A stretch of 64,000 nucleotides of DNA from Nocardioides kongjuensis. Its GTDB lineage: Bacteria > Actinomycetota > Actinomycetes > Propionibacteriales > Nocardioidaceae. The stretch's first letter is position 1; the number at the start of each line of letters is the position of its first letter. Both the position numbers and the translations under genes were made by a program. Positions 26,266-35,322 of the stretch are shown here, one piece after another. The notes beneath the pieces were generated by a model. That model saw only the letters and a list, made by a program, of their open reading frames with translations, was not told where the DNA came from and searched no databases. Location: NCBI RefSeq assembly GCF_013409625.1, contig NZ_JACCBF010000001.1:4219001-4283000 (forward strand), written 5' to 3'.

Positions 26266-27384
26266 GTGGGACTTGTCGGAGACATCGATCGGGCGCAGCG
26301 GCGGAAGTCCGCTGCCGGCTTCCCGCTCGCTGTGGTCTACAAGTTCTTCGACGACCAGGGCAACTACCTCGCGGCGATCCTGACGTTCTACGCGTTCCTC
26401 TCGATCTTCCCGCTGATGCTGCTCGGCACGTCGATCCTCGGCTTCATCCTCGACGGCCGCCCGGCGCTCCAGGAGCAGGTCCTCGACTCGGCGCTGGGCC
26501 AGTTCCCGATCATCGGCGACGCGCTGGGGCGGCCGGAGGGCATCCAGGGGTCGACCGGCGGCATCATCGTGGGTTCGCTGACGGCCCTGTACGGTGCGCT
26601 CGGGCTGGGCCTGGCCCTGCAGAACGTCCAGTCGGCGGCCTGGGCGGTGCCGCGCAACAGCCGTCCGCACCCGGTGATGACGCGGGTCAACAGCCTGTTC
26701 ATCCTGGCGGTGGCCGGCACCGCGATCTTCACCGTCTTCGTCGGCTCGGCGGTGCTCACCGAGACCAAGCTGGTCGGCGACCTGTCGACCCACGGCTGGT
26801 TCCACTGGCTGGTGCGCCTGCTGTCCCTGGTCCTGCTCGGGTCGATGATGACGGTCCTGCTGCGGATGGCCGCGGCGCGGGCGATCCGGGACCGCGGCAT
26901 CCGGGCGGCGCCCGGCGGCTTCACGGTCGCGGTGCTGTGGCAGGCCCTGCAGTGGATCGGTACCTGGTACGTCACCAACGTCGTCGCCAGCACCCACCGC
27001 AACAACATGACCGAGACGTTCGGGGTCGTCCTCGGCCTGATGGGCCTGCTCTACATCGGTGCCGTGATGGGCGTGCTGGGCATCGAGGTCAACGTCGTGC
27101 TCGCCCGCAGGCTGTGGCCGCGCGCCCTGCTGACGCCGTTCACCGACTCCGTCGACCTGACCGAGGCCGACCGCCGCGCCTACGCGATGTACGCCCAGAT
27201 GCAGCGGCACAAGGGCTTCGAGACCGTCACGGTCCGCTTCGACGGCCGTGACGGCGACTCCCACGAGATCCTCCTCGACCCGCGCACCGAGAAGGTCCAC
27301 AAGCAGCACATCCCCGGCCGGCCACCGCGCCCCGAGGCCGCCGAGGAGCCGACCCAGCCGGTCAACCTGCCCCCGTCCATCTGA
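26266..27384 (+). CDS. YihY/BrkB family inner membrane protein
   Basis: 372 aa with six predicted helices and the family motifs LAAILTFYAFLSIFPLMLL near the N-terminus, GSLTALYGALGLGLALQN and LGLMGLLYIGAVMGVLGIEVN. The C-terminal 80 residues are hydrophilic and probably cytoplasmic. Formerly called ribonuclease BN or BrkB; the molecular role is unknown, with a possible link to envelope lipids. Confidence 0.85.
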   Translation: MGLVGDIDRAQRRKSAAGFPLAVVYKFFDDQGNYLAAILTFYAFLSIFPLMLLGTSILGFILDGRPALQEQVLDSALGQFPIIGDALGRPEGIQGSTGGIIVGSLTALYGALGLGLALQNVQSAAWAVPRNSRPHPVMTRVNSLFILAVAGTAIFTVFVGSAVLTETKLVGDLSTHGWFHWLVRLLSLVLLGSMMTVLLRMAAARAIRDRGIRAAPGGFTVAVLWQALQWIGTWYVTNVVASTHRNNMTETFGVVLGLMGLLYIGAVMGVLGIEVNVVLARRLWPRALLTPFTDSVDLTEADRRAYAMYAQMQRHKGFETVTVRFDGRDGDSHEILLDPRTEKVHKQHIPGRPPRPEAAEEPTQPVNLPPSI

Positions 27385-27419
27385 CCCGTCCACCCGACCC
27401 GTCCGACCCGAGCACTGCC

Positions 27420-28151
27420 ATGGCCCAGAACTCCTTCACCCGCGGACTCGACGTCCTCATCGCGATCGCCCGCAACGGCCAGGTCAGCGTCGCCGAGGTC
27501 GCCGAGGAGCTCGGCCTCGCCACCAGCACGGCGTACCGCTACGTCCGCTCGCTGCGCGACTACGGCCTGATCGAGGAGTCCCAAGGCGTCTACGTGCCGG
27601 GCTGGCGGCTGATGGAGATCTCCGGCGAGCACCTCACCCACACCCGGCTCGCCGAGGTCGCGGGCGAGTACCTGCGCACGCTGACCTACCAGACCGGCGA
27701 GACCGCGGTGCTCGCCGTACGCGCGGGCTCGCACGCCATCTGCCTGCGCCAGTCCGTCTCGCCCGCTCCCGACCGCTATGCCTTCCGGATCAACGAGCTG
27801 CTGCCGCTGTACGCCGGAGCGGGGCAGCGCCTGCTCCTCGCCTACGCGCCACGCCCGATCGTCGAGGTCGCGCTCGCCAACCTGGTCAGCTACTCCGCGG
27901 CGACCATCAAGCCCGACGAGCTGCCGGCGGCGCTCGCCCAGGTACGGCGCGACCAGCTCGCCGTGTCGCGCGGCGAGTTCAAGGAGGGCGCGATCGCGGT
28001 CGCCGTCCCCGTCTTCAGCAACGGCGAGTGCGCCGCTTCGCTGACCATCGCGGGGCCCTCGGACCGCTGCGACAACGCCGAGTGGGTCCGTCGCACGACC
28101 CGGCTGCTGCGGGCCGCGGCGGGCGAGATGTCGGCCGAGATCGACGCCTGA
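27420..28151 (+). CDS. IclR family transcriptional regulator
   Basis: 243 aa. An N-terminal winged HTH (VSVAEVAEELGLATSTAYRYVRSLRDYGLIEE, about residues 21-53) is followed by the IclR effector domain with AICLRQSVSP, YAGAGQRLLLAY and AIAVAVPVFSNGECAASLTIAGP. IclR proteins usually control catabolic genes nearby. The only catabolic cluster downstream is the amino-acid/P450 locus beginning at 31.4 kb, where two related dyads occur (31349-31365 and 37917-37933), so it is the best candidate regulator of that locus. Confidence 0.88.
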   Translation: MAQNSFTRGLDVLIAIARNGQVSVAEVAEELGLATSTAYRYVRSLRDYGLIEESQGVYVPGWRLMEISGEHLTHTRLAEVAGEYLRTLTYQTGETAVLAVRAGSHAICLRQSVSPAPDRYAFRINELLPLYAGAGQRLLLAYAPRPIVEVALANLVSYSAATIKPDELPAALAQVRRDQLAVSRGEFKEGAIAVAVPVFSNGECAASLTIAGPSDRCDNAEWVRRTTRLLRAAAGEMSAEIDA

Positions 28152-28196
28152 TCCCCCTCCCGGTTTCGTCGCCGGATCGCTCGGGAAGGGAGGGGC

Positions 28197-28730
28197 ATGG
28201 CCTTCCTGGGTGGACCCGAGGCGGCGGCCCGGGTGGCTGCCGACCCGTTCTGGTCGGTCGTGCGGCGACGGCATCCCGACGTCGACCTGGTCCTGCTGCC
28301 GCCCGTGGCGGCTCCGGACGAGGCCGATGCGGGCGCGACCCCGATCGAGGCCGGCGTCGAGGAGGCGACCGCCGCCTGCCTGGCCCGCGTGGCCGGGCTC
28401 TGGCAGCGGCTCGTCGGGGACGTCGCCCCCGACGAGCAGCGGGCCGGGTGGACCACCGGCCCGAGACCGGGCCTGGAGCGCCACGAGGCCACCTGGACCC
28501 TGCTGGCCGTCGACCCGGTCGCCGCCACCGGCACCATCGACGGTGCCGCGCGGACGCTGGGTGAGGAGGGCTGGCGGGTGCTCGCACCGCCCGACGGCAT
28601 GCCGCGGGTGCTCGCGGGTCGGCCGGCCGGCAACGGCCGCGAGGAGCTCGACCTGGTCCTGGTCCCCTCCACCGGGCGGTTCTTTCTGACCGTGCGGTCG
28701 GCGCTGCACCGGCTGGAGGCCGGGCGATGA
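28197..28730 (+). CDS. Protein of unknown function in WXG/DUF1023 cluster
   Basis: 177 aa with a strong GGGAAGGGAGGGG ribosome-binding region before the ATG. No signal peptide or membrane segment is seen. A Pro-rich central part and a C-terminal strand-rich part (ELDLVLVPSTGRFFLTVRSAL) are visible. Its stop overlaps the start of the next gene (ATGA). By position it could be a chaperone or accessory of the WXG-type proteins that follow; no family recognised. Confidence 0.6.
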   Translation: MAFLGGPEAAARVAADPFWSVVRRRHPDVDLVLLPPVAAPDEADAGATPIEAGVEEATAACLARVAGLWQRLVGDVAPDEQRAGWTTGPRPGLERHEATWTLLAVDPVAATGTIDGAARTLGEEGWRVLAPPDGMPRVLAGRPAGNGREELDLVLVPSTGRFFLTVRSALHRLEAGR

Positions 28731-29035
28731 GCGTCTCCGGCCTCGAGTACGACGCGATACGCCGGTCGATCGCCGACTGGCAGCGCCTCGACCAGCTGAT
28801 GACCGGCTCGAAGGCCGCCCTCGACGCCGCGAGCACCGCCGGCCTGCCGCCCAGCGCGCAGCCCGCCGGGACGCTCTTCCTGGAGCGCTGGTCGGGCTTC
28901 GCCGGCGAGAGCGCCGTCATCGCGCGCGGCTTCGCCGACGCGCTGACCGCCGCCTCCGACGACTACCTCACCACCGACGACAGCGTCGACCAGCGCTTCG
29001 CCGAGCTCGACGGCCGCCTGGGACCCGAGCGGTGA
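28727..29035 (+). CDS. Small WXG100-like helical protein
   Basis: 102 aa. Size, helical content and a central W-S-G (ERWSGFAGESA) resemble the WXG100/ESAT-6 family, in which two helices are joined by a W-x-G turn. It is coupled by ATGA upstream and GTGA downstream to a protein whose N-terminus also has a W-x-G turn, so the two may form a secreted pair. No ESX secretion genes are in this window. Confidence 0.55.
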   Translation: MSVSGLEYDAIRRSIADWQRLDQLMTGSKAALDAASTAGLPPSAQPAGTLFLERWSGFAGESAVIARGFADALTAASDDYLTTDDSVDQRFAELDGRLGPER

Positions 29036-30807
29036 GCGTCACGATCGAGGTCCCGGCTTCCCAGCCCGCCACGCTGCCCGAGCCGCCCGGCGACGCGGCG
29101 CAGTGCGACACCCTCGCCGAGACCCTCTACACCGCCGCCGCCCGCTGCGAGGAGTTCGGCGAGGAGGCCACGCAGCTGCGCAACCTCACCGGCTACTGGT
29201 GGGGAGTCGCCTACGACGCCTACGTCGTCGCCTCCGGCAAGGCCGCCACCGAGCACGCCGCGATGGCCGGGACGGTGCGCCGGGTGGGGCGCGCCGTGAC
29301 GTCGTACGCCGACACGCTGCGCGACCTGACCAGCACCCACGACACGCTGGTCGAGCGCAAGGCCGGGCTCGACGAGCGCCGGACCACCCTGATCGCCGAC
29401 ATCAACGCGACCACCGAGGCCACGCCCGAGGTGGTGGCCGCGCTGCGGGAGCGGGCCACCGACCTGCGCACCGACTACGCCACGCTGGTGGCCGACCACG
29501 ACACCCTGCAGCGCCGGGTCCGGGAGAACGAGGACCTGCTGCGCCAGGCGTTCCAGGCGGCCGACACCCTCGCCGAGGGGCTCTCGGCCGACGGCGGCGT
29601 GCCGGACGCGGCGCGCGACGCGATGCACCAACCGGGAGCGCCCGGCACCGGCGCCGCTCCCGCGCAGGTGCGCGACTGGTGGGAGCACCTCACCGACGCC
29701 GAGCGCGAGGCCGTCATCGCCGCCTACCCGAGCCTGATCGGCTCCGCCGACGGGCTGCCCGCGGACGCACGCGACCAGGCCAACCGGGTGCTGCTCGACG
29801 ACGACCTCGCACGGTTGGGCGCGAAGGAGGCGGACGGCACCATCTCCGCCGACGAGCGCAAGGTGCTCGCGAACGCCGACGCGACCCGCAAGGCCGTCGA
29901 GAAGGCCGACGGCTTCGTCGACCCGACGACGGGCGAGAAGCCCGGGGGCACGCTCTGGCTCTACGACCCGGCCGCCTTCGACGGCGACGGCCGGGTCGCG
30001 GTCGGCGTCGGCGACCTCGACACCGCCGACGACGTCTCGGTGCAGGTCCCGGGCATCAAGTCCGAGATGGACGACGTCGGCGGCTACACCGACGAGGCGA
30101 TCCGGCTCTACGAGTCGGCCCGCTACAACGGCGACGGCTCGTCGGTGGCGACCCTGTTCTGGCTCGGCTACAACACCCCCGAGGGCGCGGTCGACCTCGA
30201 CACGATCACGACCGGCCGCGCCGAGGACGGCGGGCAGCGCCTCGCCGACGCCGTCGAGGGGCTGCGTGCCTCGCGATCCGGCGACCCCGCCCACCTGACG
30301 GTGATCGGGCACAGCTACGGGTCCACCACCACGTCCTACGCCGCCGTCGACCACGGCCTGGCCGCCGACGACGTCGTGCTGATCGGCAGCCCCGGCGCCG
30401 GCCCGGCCGACACCGCGGCCGACTTCAGCGTCGGTGCCGACCACGTCTACGACGGTCGCAACAGCCGCGACGCCGTCGCCTTCTTCGGCGACGAGGGCTG
30501 GTACCACAACCCCGGCGGGCTCGGCGTCGACCCGTCCTCCGAGGACTTCGGCGCCCACCGGTTCGAGGCCGAGTCGGTCGACCGTGGCAGCATCCGCAAC
30601 TTCGACGACCACAGCCGCTACTACGACCACGAGTCCGAGTCGCTCTACAACCTCGGCAAGATCGTCGACGGCCACGGGGACCAGGTCAACGGCGCCGCGC
30701 AGAGCTACGACCCGTGGTGGCGGTGGGCGGTCGACCCGGAGAAGGACCGCGACCCGACGACCAACGTCCCCGGACGCTCCGACACCCGGGCCGATGACGT
30801 TCCCTAG
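29032..30807 (+). CDS. Alpha/beta hydrolase (DUF1023) with WXG-like N-terminal helical domain
   Basis: 591 aa. Residues 1 to about 200 are helical with a W-x-G turn (GYWWGVAYDA) and a long coiled-coil-like region (DTLVERKAGLDERRTTL...). The C-terminal half holds the DUF1023 hydrolase with the nucleophile elbow GHSYGS and a following GSPGAG, and late acidic/His residues (HRFEAESVD). DUF1023 proteins are often substrates of type VII secretion in actinobacteria. A lipase/esterase effector is plausible but unproven. Confidence 0.75.
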   Translation: MSVTIEVPASQPATLPEPPGDAAQCDTLAETLYTAAARCEEFGEEATQLRNLTGYWWGVAYDAYVVASGKAATEHAAMAGTVRRVGRAVTSYADTLRDLTSTHDTLVERKAGLDERRTTLIADINATTEATPEVVAALRERATDLRTDYATLVADHDTLQRRVRENEDLLRQAFQAADTLAEGLSADGGVPDAARDAMHQPGAPGTGAAPAQVRDWWEHLTDAEREAVIAAYPSLIGSADGLPADARDQANRVLLDDDLARLGAKEADGTISADERKVLANADATRKAVEKADGFVDPTTGEKPGGTLWLYDPAAFDGDGRVAVGVGDLDTADDVSVQVPGIKSEMDDVGGYTDEAIRLYESARYNGDGSSVATLFWLGYNTPEGAVDLDTITTGRAEDGGQRLADAVEGLRASRSGDPAHLTVIGHSYGSTTTSYAAVDHGLAADDVVLIGSPGAGPADTAADFSVGADHVYDGRNSRDAVAFFGDEGWYHNPGGLGVDPSSEDFGAHRFEAESVDRGSIRNFDDHSRYYDHESESLYNLGKIVDGHGDQVNGAAQSYDPWWRWAVDPEKDRDPTTNVPGRSDTRADDVP

Positions 30808-31330
30808 CCGCCGATCGCGGCCTAGCCTTGGCGCGGCGGCGCTGGCCGTCGTACTGGCCCTGGGAGGGTGCGGCGTGGACGACCGGGAGGGCACCGCCGA
30901 GCTGGCCGCGTTGCAGGACACCGTGGTCGCCCGGACCCGGGAGGTCGTCGACCTGCTGACCGGTGCCGGGCTCGAGGTCACCCGCGCGGCCGGGGTCGCG
31001 GAGTACTGCCAGTCCGAGCCGGCGCCCGGCGTGACCTACCGCAGCGGCGGCGCGGTCGCCGGCACGCCCGCCGAGGTCCCCGCGCAGTTCGCCGCCGCCC
31101 GGGAGGCGCTCGTGGCCGCCGGCTGGTCCGTGGTCACCGAGGGCGCCGACGGCACTCGTCCCTGGGCCAACCTGGGGCGCGACGGCCTCCGGCTCGGGCT
31201 CTCCCAGGCCAAGCACGGCGAGCGGCTGCTCGGCTTCGCGATCACCAGCAGCGAGTGCGTGCGGGTCGCGGACGGCGGCTTCCTCGACGACGACGACCAC
31301 CGCGTCGACCTGCTCGCCACCGAGAAATAA
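30794..31330 (+). CDS. Putative lipoprotein
   Basis: 178 aa. A signal peptide ends in the lipobox LGGC with the modified Cys at residue 26. The mature part has two further cysteines (EYCQSE and SECVRV), and no recognised domain. The ATG at 30794 overlaps the end of the hydrolase gene by 14 bases, so it belongs to the same transcript and may anchor or inhibit the hydrolase at the membrane, which is speculation. Confidence 0.7.
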   Translation: MTFPSRRSRPSLGAAALAVVLALGGCGVDDREGTAELAALQDTVVARTREVVDLLTGAGLEVTRAAGVAEYCQSEPAPGVTYRSGGAVAGTPAEVPAQFAAAREALVAAGWSVVTEGADGTRPWANLGRDGLRLGLSQAKHGERLLGFAITSSECVRVADGGFLDDDDHRVDLLATEK

Positions 31331-31348
31331 CGTCACCGAAACGCAGGT

Positions 31349-31365
31349 TTCCCACACCGTGGGAA
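31349..31365. promoter_or_regulatory. 17-bp dyad upstream of the amino-acid ABC importer
   Basis: TTCCCAC-ACC-GTGGGAA is a perfect 7-bp inverted repeat with a 3-base spacer, of the size and shape bound by IclR-family regulators. A variant with only transition changes (TTCCCGC-GTC-ATGAGAA) is in the P450/lyase intergenic region at 37917-37933, and bases flanking both sites also agree (AACG.AGG before, GCG.TTG after). Confidence 0.6.
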
Positions 31366-31446
31366 CCGCGATTGTTGTGGCCTGCTCCGCGGCCGGATCC
31401 TCCTGTGATCCACGACACCCACCAGCCGCCAGGAGCGCACCGCATC

Positions 31447-32337
31447 ATGACGCGACCCCGCCACCTCTCCCTGTCCGCCGCCGCTCTCGCCCTCGCCCTG
31501 CCCGTCCTGCTGTCCGCGTGCGGTGGCAGCAGCGAGGCCGACGAGAAGCCGTCGTACGACAAGTCCGCCCCGCTGCACAGCGCCCTCCCGAAGGACCTGC
31601 AGGGCGAGAAGTCGATCACGATCGCGAGCAACGTCGAGTACCCGCCGTTCGAGTTCCTCGACACCGACAACAAGACGGTCCTCGGCATCGACCGCGAGAT
31701 CGCCGACGGGCTGGAGAAGCAGCTCGGCATCGACATCGAGTTCGACAACATCGCCTTCGACGCGATCATCCCGGGCCTGGCCTCGGGTCGCTACCAGATG
31801 GCGATGTCGGCGATGACCGACAACCTCGAGCGGCAGAAGGAGGTCGACTTCGTCGACTACTTCGCCGCGGGCGCCGGGATCATGACCCACGAGGCGGACG
31901 CCGGGAAGTACACGACACTGGCCGACATGTGCGGCACCACCGTCGCGGTCGTCAAGGGCACCACCGAGGTCCCGCAGGCCGAGGAGGCCTCCAAGCAGTG
32001 CGAGGCCGACGGCAAGGACCCGATCAAGGCGACGGTGTTCCCGGGCCAGAACCAGGTCATCCTCGCGCTGCAGAACGAGCGGGTCGACGCGATCTTGATG
32101 GACAGCGCGCCCGGTGCCTACGCCGCCTCGCAGACCGAGGGCCTCGTGATGAGCAAGCCCTACGAGTCGCAGCCGTTCGGCATCGTGTTCGCCAAGGGCA
32201 CCGACGAGCTGCAGAAGGCCGTCCAGCAGGCGCTCCAGGCGCTCAAGGACAACGGTGAGTACCAGAAGGCGCTGGAGAAGTACGGCCTCGAGAGCGGCGC
32301 CATCGACGACTTCACCATCAACGGCGGCACGCAGTGA
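31447..32337 (+). CDS. Polar amino-acid ABC transporter substrate-binding lipoprotein
   Basis: 296 aa, family 3 solute-binding protein. Signal peptide with lipobox LSAC (Cys 25), then the start of the binding fold [16 protein letters not shown] and [15 protein letters not shown], and later [26 protein letters not shown] precedes the ATG. This family binds histidine, arginine, glutamine, cystine and related amino acids. The stop overlaps the permease start (GTGA). It probably supplies the substrate of the catabolic genes that follow. Confidence 0.88.
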   Translation: MTRPRHLSLSAAALALALPVLLSACGGSSEADEKPSYDKSAPLHSALPKDLQGEKSITIASNVEYPPFEFLDTDNKTVLGIDREIADGLEKQLGIDIEFDNIAFDAIIPGLASGRYQMAMSAMTDNLERQKEVDFVDYFAAGAGIMTHEADAGKYTTLADMCGTTVAVVKGTTEVPQAEEASKQCEADGKDPIKATVFPGQNQVILALQNERVDAILMDSAPGAYAASQTEGLVMSKPYESQPFGIVFAKGTDELQKAVQQALQALKDNGEYQKALEKYGLESGAIDDFTINGGTQ

Positions 32338-33266
32338 CCTCGGTTCCCGTGACCGACAGCTCCGCCCCCGCTCCCGCCGGTCCCGTGTCCGCACGGGACG
32401 GGCGGGACGCCCGCGTGGTCCTCCCCACCCGGCACCCCGCCCGGTGGGCGATGGCCGCGGTGGTCCTCCTGATCGTGGCAGGCGGGATCACCCAGGTCGT
32501 CGGCAACGAGCGGTTCCAGTGGGACGTCGTGGGCGAGTACCTGTTCGCCCAGCCGATCCTGCAGGGCGTCGCGAAGACGCTGATGCTCACCGCCGCCGCG
32601 ATGGCGATCGGCGTCGGGCTCGGCGTCGTGATCGCCGTGCTGCGGCTCTCGCCGAACCCGATCCTGTCGTCGGCGGCGTGGACGTACTCCTGGTTCTTCC
32701 GCGGTACGCCGCTGCTGGTGCAGCTCCTGTTCTGGTACTTCCTCGCCGCGCTCTACCCGACCATCGGCGTCGGCGGCATGTCCTGGAGCGCCAACGAGCT
32801 GATCTCGCCGCTCACCGCTGCCCTGCTGGGCCTCGGGCTCAACGAGGCGGCGTACATGAGCGAGATCGTGCGCTCCGGGATCCTCTCGGTGCCGCCGGGC
32901 CAGGCCGAGGCGGCCAGCGCGGTCGGCATGCGGCGCTCGCAGGTGATGCGCCGGGTCGTGCTGCCGCAGGCGATGCGGGTGATCATCCCGCCCACCGGCA
33001 ACGAGACCATCGGGATGCTCAAGCACACCGCGCTGGTGCTGGTGATCGGCTACACCGAGCTGATGACCACCGCGTCCAACATCTACTCGCGGACCTACCA
33101 GACGATCCCGCTGCTCCTCGTGGCAGCAGCCTGGTACCTCGCGATCTCGGCGGTGCTCTCCGTCGGTCAGTACTTCATCGAGCGGCACTTCGGCCGCGGC
33201 TTCTCCAACCACCGGGTCAGCCGCAAGGGCAGTCGTGCCGCGCGCAAGGGGGAGGCAGTCGCATGA
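32334..33266 (+). CDS. Amino-acid ABC transporter permease
   Basis: 310 aa, with a short cytoplasmic N-terminus and at least five helices. It has the HisM/GlnP-type motif [17 protein letters not shown] and the EAA loop [30 protein letters not shown] single permease gene suggests a homodimeric pore. GTG start overlaps the binding-protein stop and the stop overlaps the ATPase start (ATGA). Confidence 0.9.
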   Translation: MTSVPVTDSSAPAPAGPVSARDGRDARVVLPTRHPARWAMAAVVLLIVAGGITQVVGNERFQWDVVGEYLFAQPILQGVAKTLMLTAAAMAIGVGLGVVIAVLRLSPNPILSSAAWTYSWFFRGTPLLVQLLFWYFLAALYPTIGVGGMSWSANELISPLTAALLGLGLNEAAYMSEIVRSGILSVPPGQAEAASAVGMRRSQVMRRVVLPQAMRVIIPPTGNETIGMLKHTALVLVIGYTELMTTASNIYSRTYQTIPLLLVAAAWYLAISAVLSVGQYFIERHFGRGFSNHRVSRKGSRAARKGEAVA

Positions 33267-34048
33267 GTGCGGTCGAGGTCGGCGAGGAGCCGATGTTCCA
33301 GGCGTGGGACGTGCACAAGTCGTTCGGTCACGTCGAGGTGCTCAAGGGCATCGACATGTCGGTCGCCCGTGGCGAGGTCGTGTGCCTGCTCGGGCCGTCC
33401 GGGTCCGGCAAGAGCACCTTCCTGCGCTGCATCAACCACCTGGAGAAGTTCGACCGGGGGGAGATGTGGGTCGGCGGCGACCGGGTCGGGTACCGGCCGC
33501 ACGGCGACAAGCTCAAGGAGCTCAACGAGCGCGAGGTCGCCGTACGCCGCTCCGGGATCGGGATGGTCTTCCAGGGCTTCAACCTGTTCGCGCACCGCAC
33601 CGCGCTGGAGAACGTGATGGAGGGGCCGATCGTCGTCCGCCGGGAGAAGCGCTCGGTCGTCGAGAGGCGGGCGCGGGCCCTGCTCGACCGGGTGGGACTC
33701 GCCGACCGGGTCGACAACTACCCCTCGCAGCTCTCCGGCGGCCAGCAGCAGCGGGTGGCGATCGCCCGGGCGCTGGCGATGCAGCCCGACCTGATGCTGT
33801 TCGACGAGCCGACCTCGGCGCTCGACCCCGAGCTGGTCGGCGACGTGCTGGCCGTGATGCGGCAGCTCGCCGACGACGGGATGACCATGATCGTGGTCAC
33901 CCACGAGCTCGGCTTCGCCCGCGAGGTCGCCGACCGCGTCTACTTCATGGACGGTGGCGTGGTCGTCGAGTCCGGTCCGCCGGCCGAGGTGCTGGAGCGG
34001 CCTCGGGAGGCGCGCACGCAGGCGTTCTTGTCGAAGGTGCTGGCGTGA
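33263..34048 (+). CDS. Amino-acid ABC transporter ATP-binding protein
   Basis: 261 aa with Walker [23 protein letters not shown] typical of the GlnQ/HisP subfamily, signature [15 protein letters not shown], Walker [15 protein letters not shown] and VTHE. Coupled by ATGA upstream, and by GTGA to the aminotransferase downstream, tying uptake to metabolism in one transcript. Confidence 0.92.
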   Translation: MSAVEVGEEPMFQAWDVHKSFGHVEVLKGIDMSVARGEVVCLLGPSGSGKSTFLRCINHLEKFDRGEMWVGGDRVGYRPHGDKLKELNEREVAVRRSGIGMVFQGFNLFAHRTALENVMEGPIVVRREKRSVVERRARALLDRVGLADRVDNYPSQLSGGQQQRVAIARALAMQPDLMLFDEPTSALDPELVGDVLAVMRQLADDGMTMIVVTHELGFAREVADRVYFMDGGVVVESGPPAEVLERPREARTQAFLSKVLA

Positions 34049-35118
34049 GCGTTGCTCCCGCAGGCCCGTCGGCCCGGCCGGAGCTGGCCGGGCTGACGGC
34101 GTACTCCTCCGTCACGCCCGGCCCCGTCCCGGTCCGGGTCCGCGCGTCCTCGAACGAGGCGCCCGGCGGGCTGACCGGTCCGGTCCTGGACGCGGCGCTC
34201 GCTGCGGTGTCGGGCGCGACGCGGTACCCGCTGATCGGGGGCGCCGACCTGTCGGCCGCGCTCGCTGCCTCGTTGGGTGTGCCCGACGCGGCCGTGGCCG
34301 TCGCCGACGGGGCGCTGCCGCTGCTCGACCGGTTGCTGCTGGCCTACCTGCGGCCCGGCGACGAGGTCGTGATGGCGTGGCGCTCGTACGAGGCCTACCC
34401 GCTCAGCGTCCAGGTCGCCGGCGGGCGGTCGGTCCAGGTGCCGCTCACCGACTCCGGGGCCCATGACCTGGCGGCGATGGCGGCAGCGATCGGGCCGTCG
34501 ACGCGGGTCGCGATCGTCTGCAACCCGAACAACCCCACCGGCACCGTCGTCCCCTGGTCCGCGCTGTCGGACTTCCTCGACGCCGTCCCGCCGGACGTGC
34601 TGGTGGTGCTGGACGAGGCCTACACGGAGTACGACGCACGCTCGCGGCCCGCGTCGATGTCGGTGCCCGAGCTGGCCCGGCGGGGGAACGTGGTCGTGCT
34701 GCGCACCTTCTCCAAGGCGCACGGGCTCGCCGGCCTGCGCGCGGGCTACCTGGTCTCGTCCGCGGAGGTCGCCGGGGCGGTCCGATCCGTCCTCCCGCCC
34801 TTCCCGGTCTCGTCGGTGGCCGTCGCCGCCGCCCTGGCCTCGCTCGCCCACCCGTCGGTGCTCGCCGCTCGCGTGGCGGCCACCCGCGAGGAGCGCGCGC
34901 GGGTGACCGCGTTGCTCGGCGCGCGCGGTGTCGTCGTACCGGACTCGGAGGCGAACTTCGTCTGGCTCCCGCTCGGCGACCGGGCGTCGGAGCTCGCGGA
35001 CCTGTGCCGCGCGCGCGGCCTGCTGGTGCGGCCGTTCGCCGGCGAAGGCGTCCGGATCACCGTCGGTGACCCGGACCTGCGGGCCGTGCTCGCAGAGGTG
35101 CTCACCGCCTGGGAATGA
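34045..35118 (+). CDS. Class I/II aminotransferase (HisC/aromatic type)
   Basis: 357 aa. It has [19 protein letters not shown], and the PLP lysine K224 in [15 protein letters not shown], followed by the C-terminal carboxylate-binding Arg region GVRITVGDP. The subfamily includes histidinol-phosphate and aromatic-amino-acid transaminases. Cotranscribed with the importer, it is more likely catabolic than a histidine-biosynthesis enzyme, and could convert the imported amino acid to its 2-oxo acid or use it as amino donor. A terminator hairpin follows. Confidence 0.8.
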   Translation: MSVAPAGPSARPELAGLTAYSSVTPGPVPVRVRASSNEAPGGLTGPVLDAALAAVSGATRYPLIGGADLSAALAASLGVPDAAVAVADGALPLLDRLLLAYLRPGDEVVMAWRSYEAYPLSVQVAGGRSVQVPLTDSGAHDLAAMAAAIGPSTRVAIVCNPNNPTGTVVPWSALSDFLDAVPPDVLVVLDEAYTEYDARSRPASMSVPELARRGNVVVLRTFSKAHGLAGLRAGYLVSSAEVAGAVRSVLPPFPVSSVAVAAALASLAHPSVLAARVAATREERARVTALLGARGVVVPDSEANFVWLPLGDRASELADLCRARGLLVRPFAGEGVRITVGDPDLRAVLAEVLTAWE

Positions 35119-35143
35119 GGGCCCGGGGCGGTGAGGGTGAGTG

Positions 35144-35175
35144 GCGGGGACCGGGCGGGCACGTCCGGTCCCCGC
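35144..35175 (+). terminator. Terminator-like hairpin after the ABC importer operon
   Basis: Perfect 11-bp inverted repeat (GCGGGGACCGG / CCGGTCCCCGC) with a 10-base loop, 26 bases after the aminotransferase stop. It is very GC-rich and followed by a CTGTCGTCTC tract rather than a T-run, as is common for actinobacterial terminators. Confidence 0.55.
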
Positions 35176-35191
35176 TGTCGTCTCTCCGAGT

Positions 35192-35285
35192 TCGTCGAGT
35201 AGTCCGAGCCCCTGGGCGAGGACGTGTCGAGACGTGATGAGACGTCTCGATACGTCGCTCGCTGGCGCTCGCTCCTACTCGACGA
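35192..35285. repeat. Actinobacterial TCGTCGAGTAG palindromic intergenic repeat
   Basis: A 94-bp unit bounded by TCGTCGAGTAG (35192-35202) and CTACTCGACGA (35275-35285). Inside are CGAGACGT-GATGAG-ACGTCTCG and GCTCGCTGGCGCTCGC. Similar GTCTCGATACG...CTCGCTACTCGA sequences are scattered between genes in many actinobacteria. It lies between convergent genes and may act as a bidirectional terminator. Confidence 0.65.
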
Positions 35286-35322
35286 GCTCGGTGCCGGCTT
35301 GGGCGGACGGCGGGTCACGTGC

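Noticed and set aside
27385..27419. Direct CCGACCCGTCC repeats upstream of the IclR gene as operator sites
   Set aside because: They are short, low-complexity GC repeats and do not resemble the dyads found at 31349 and 37917.
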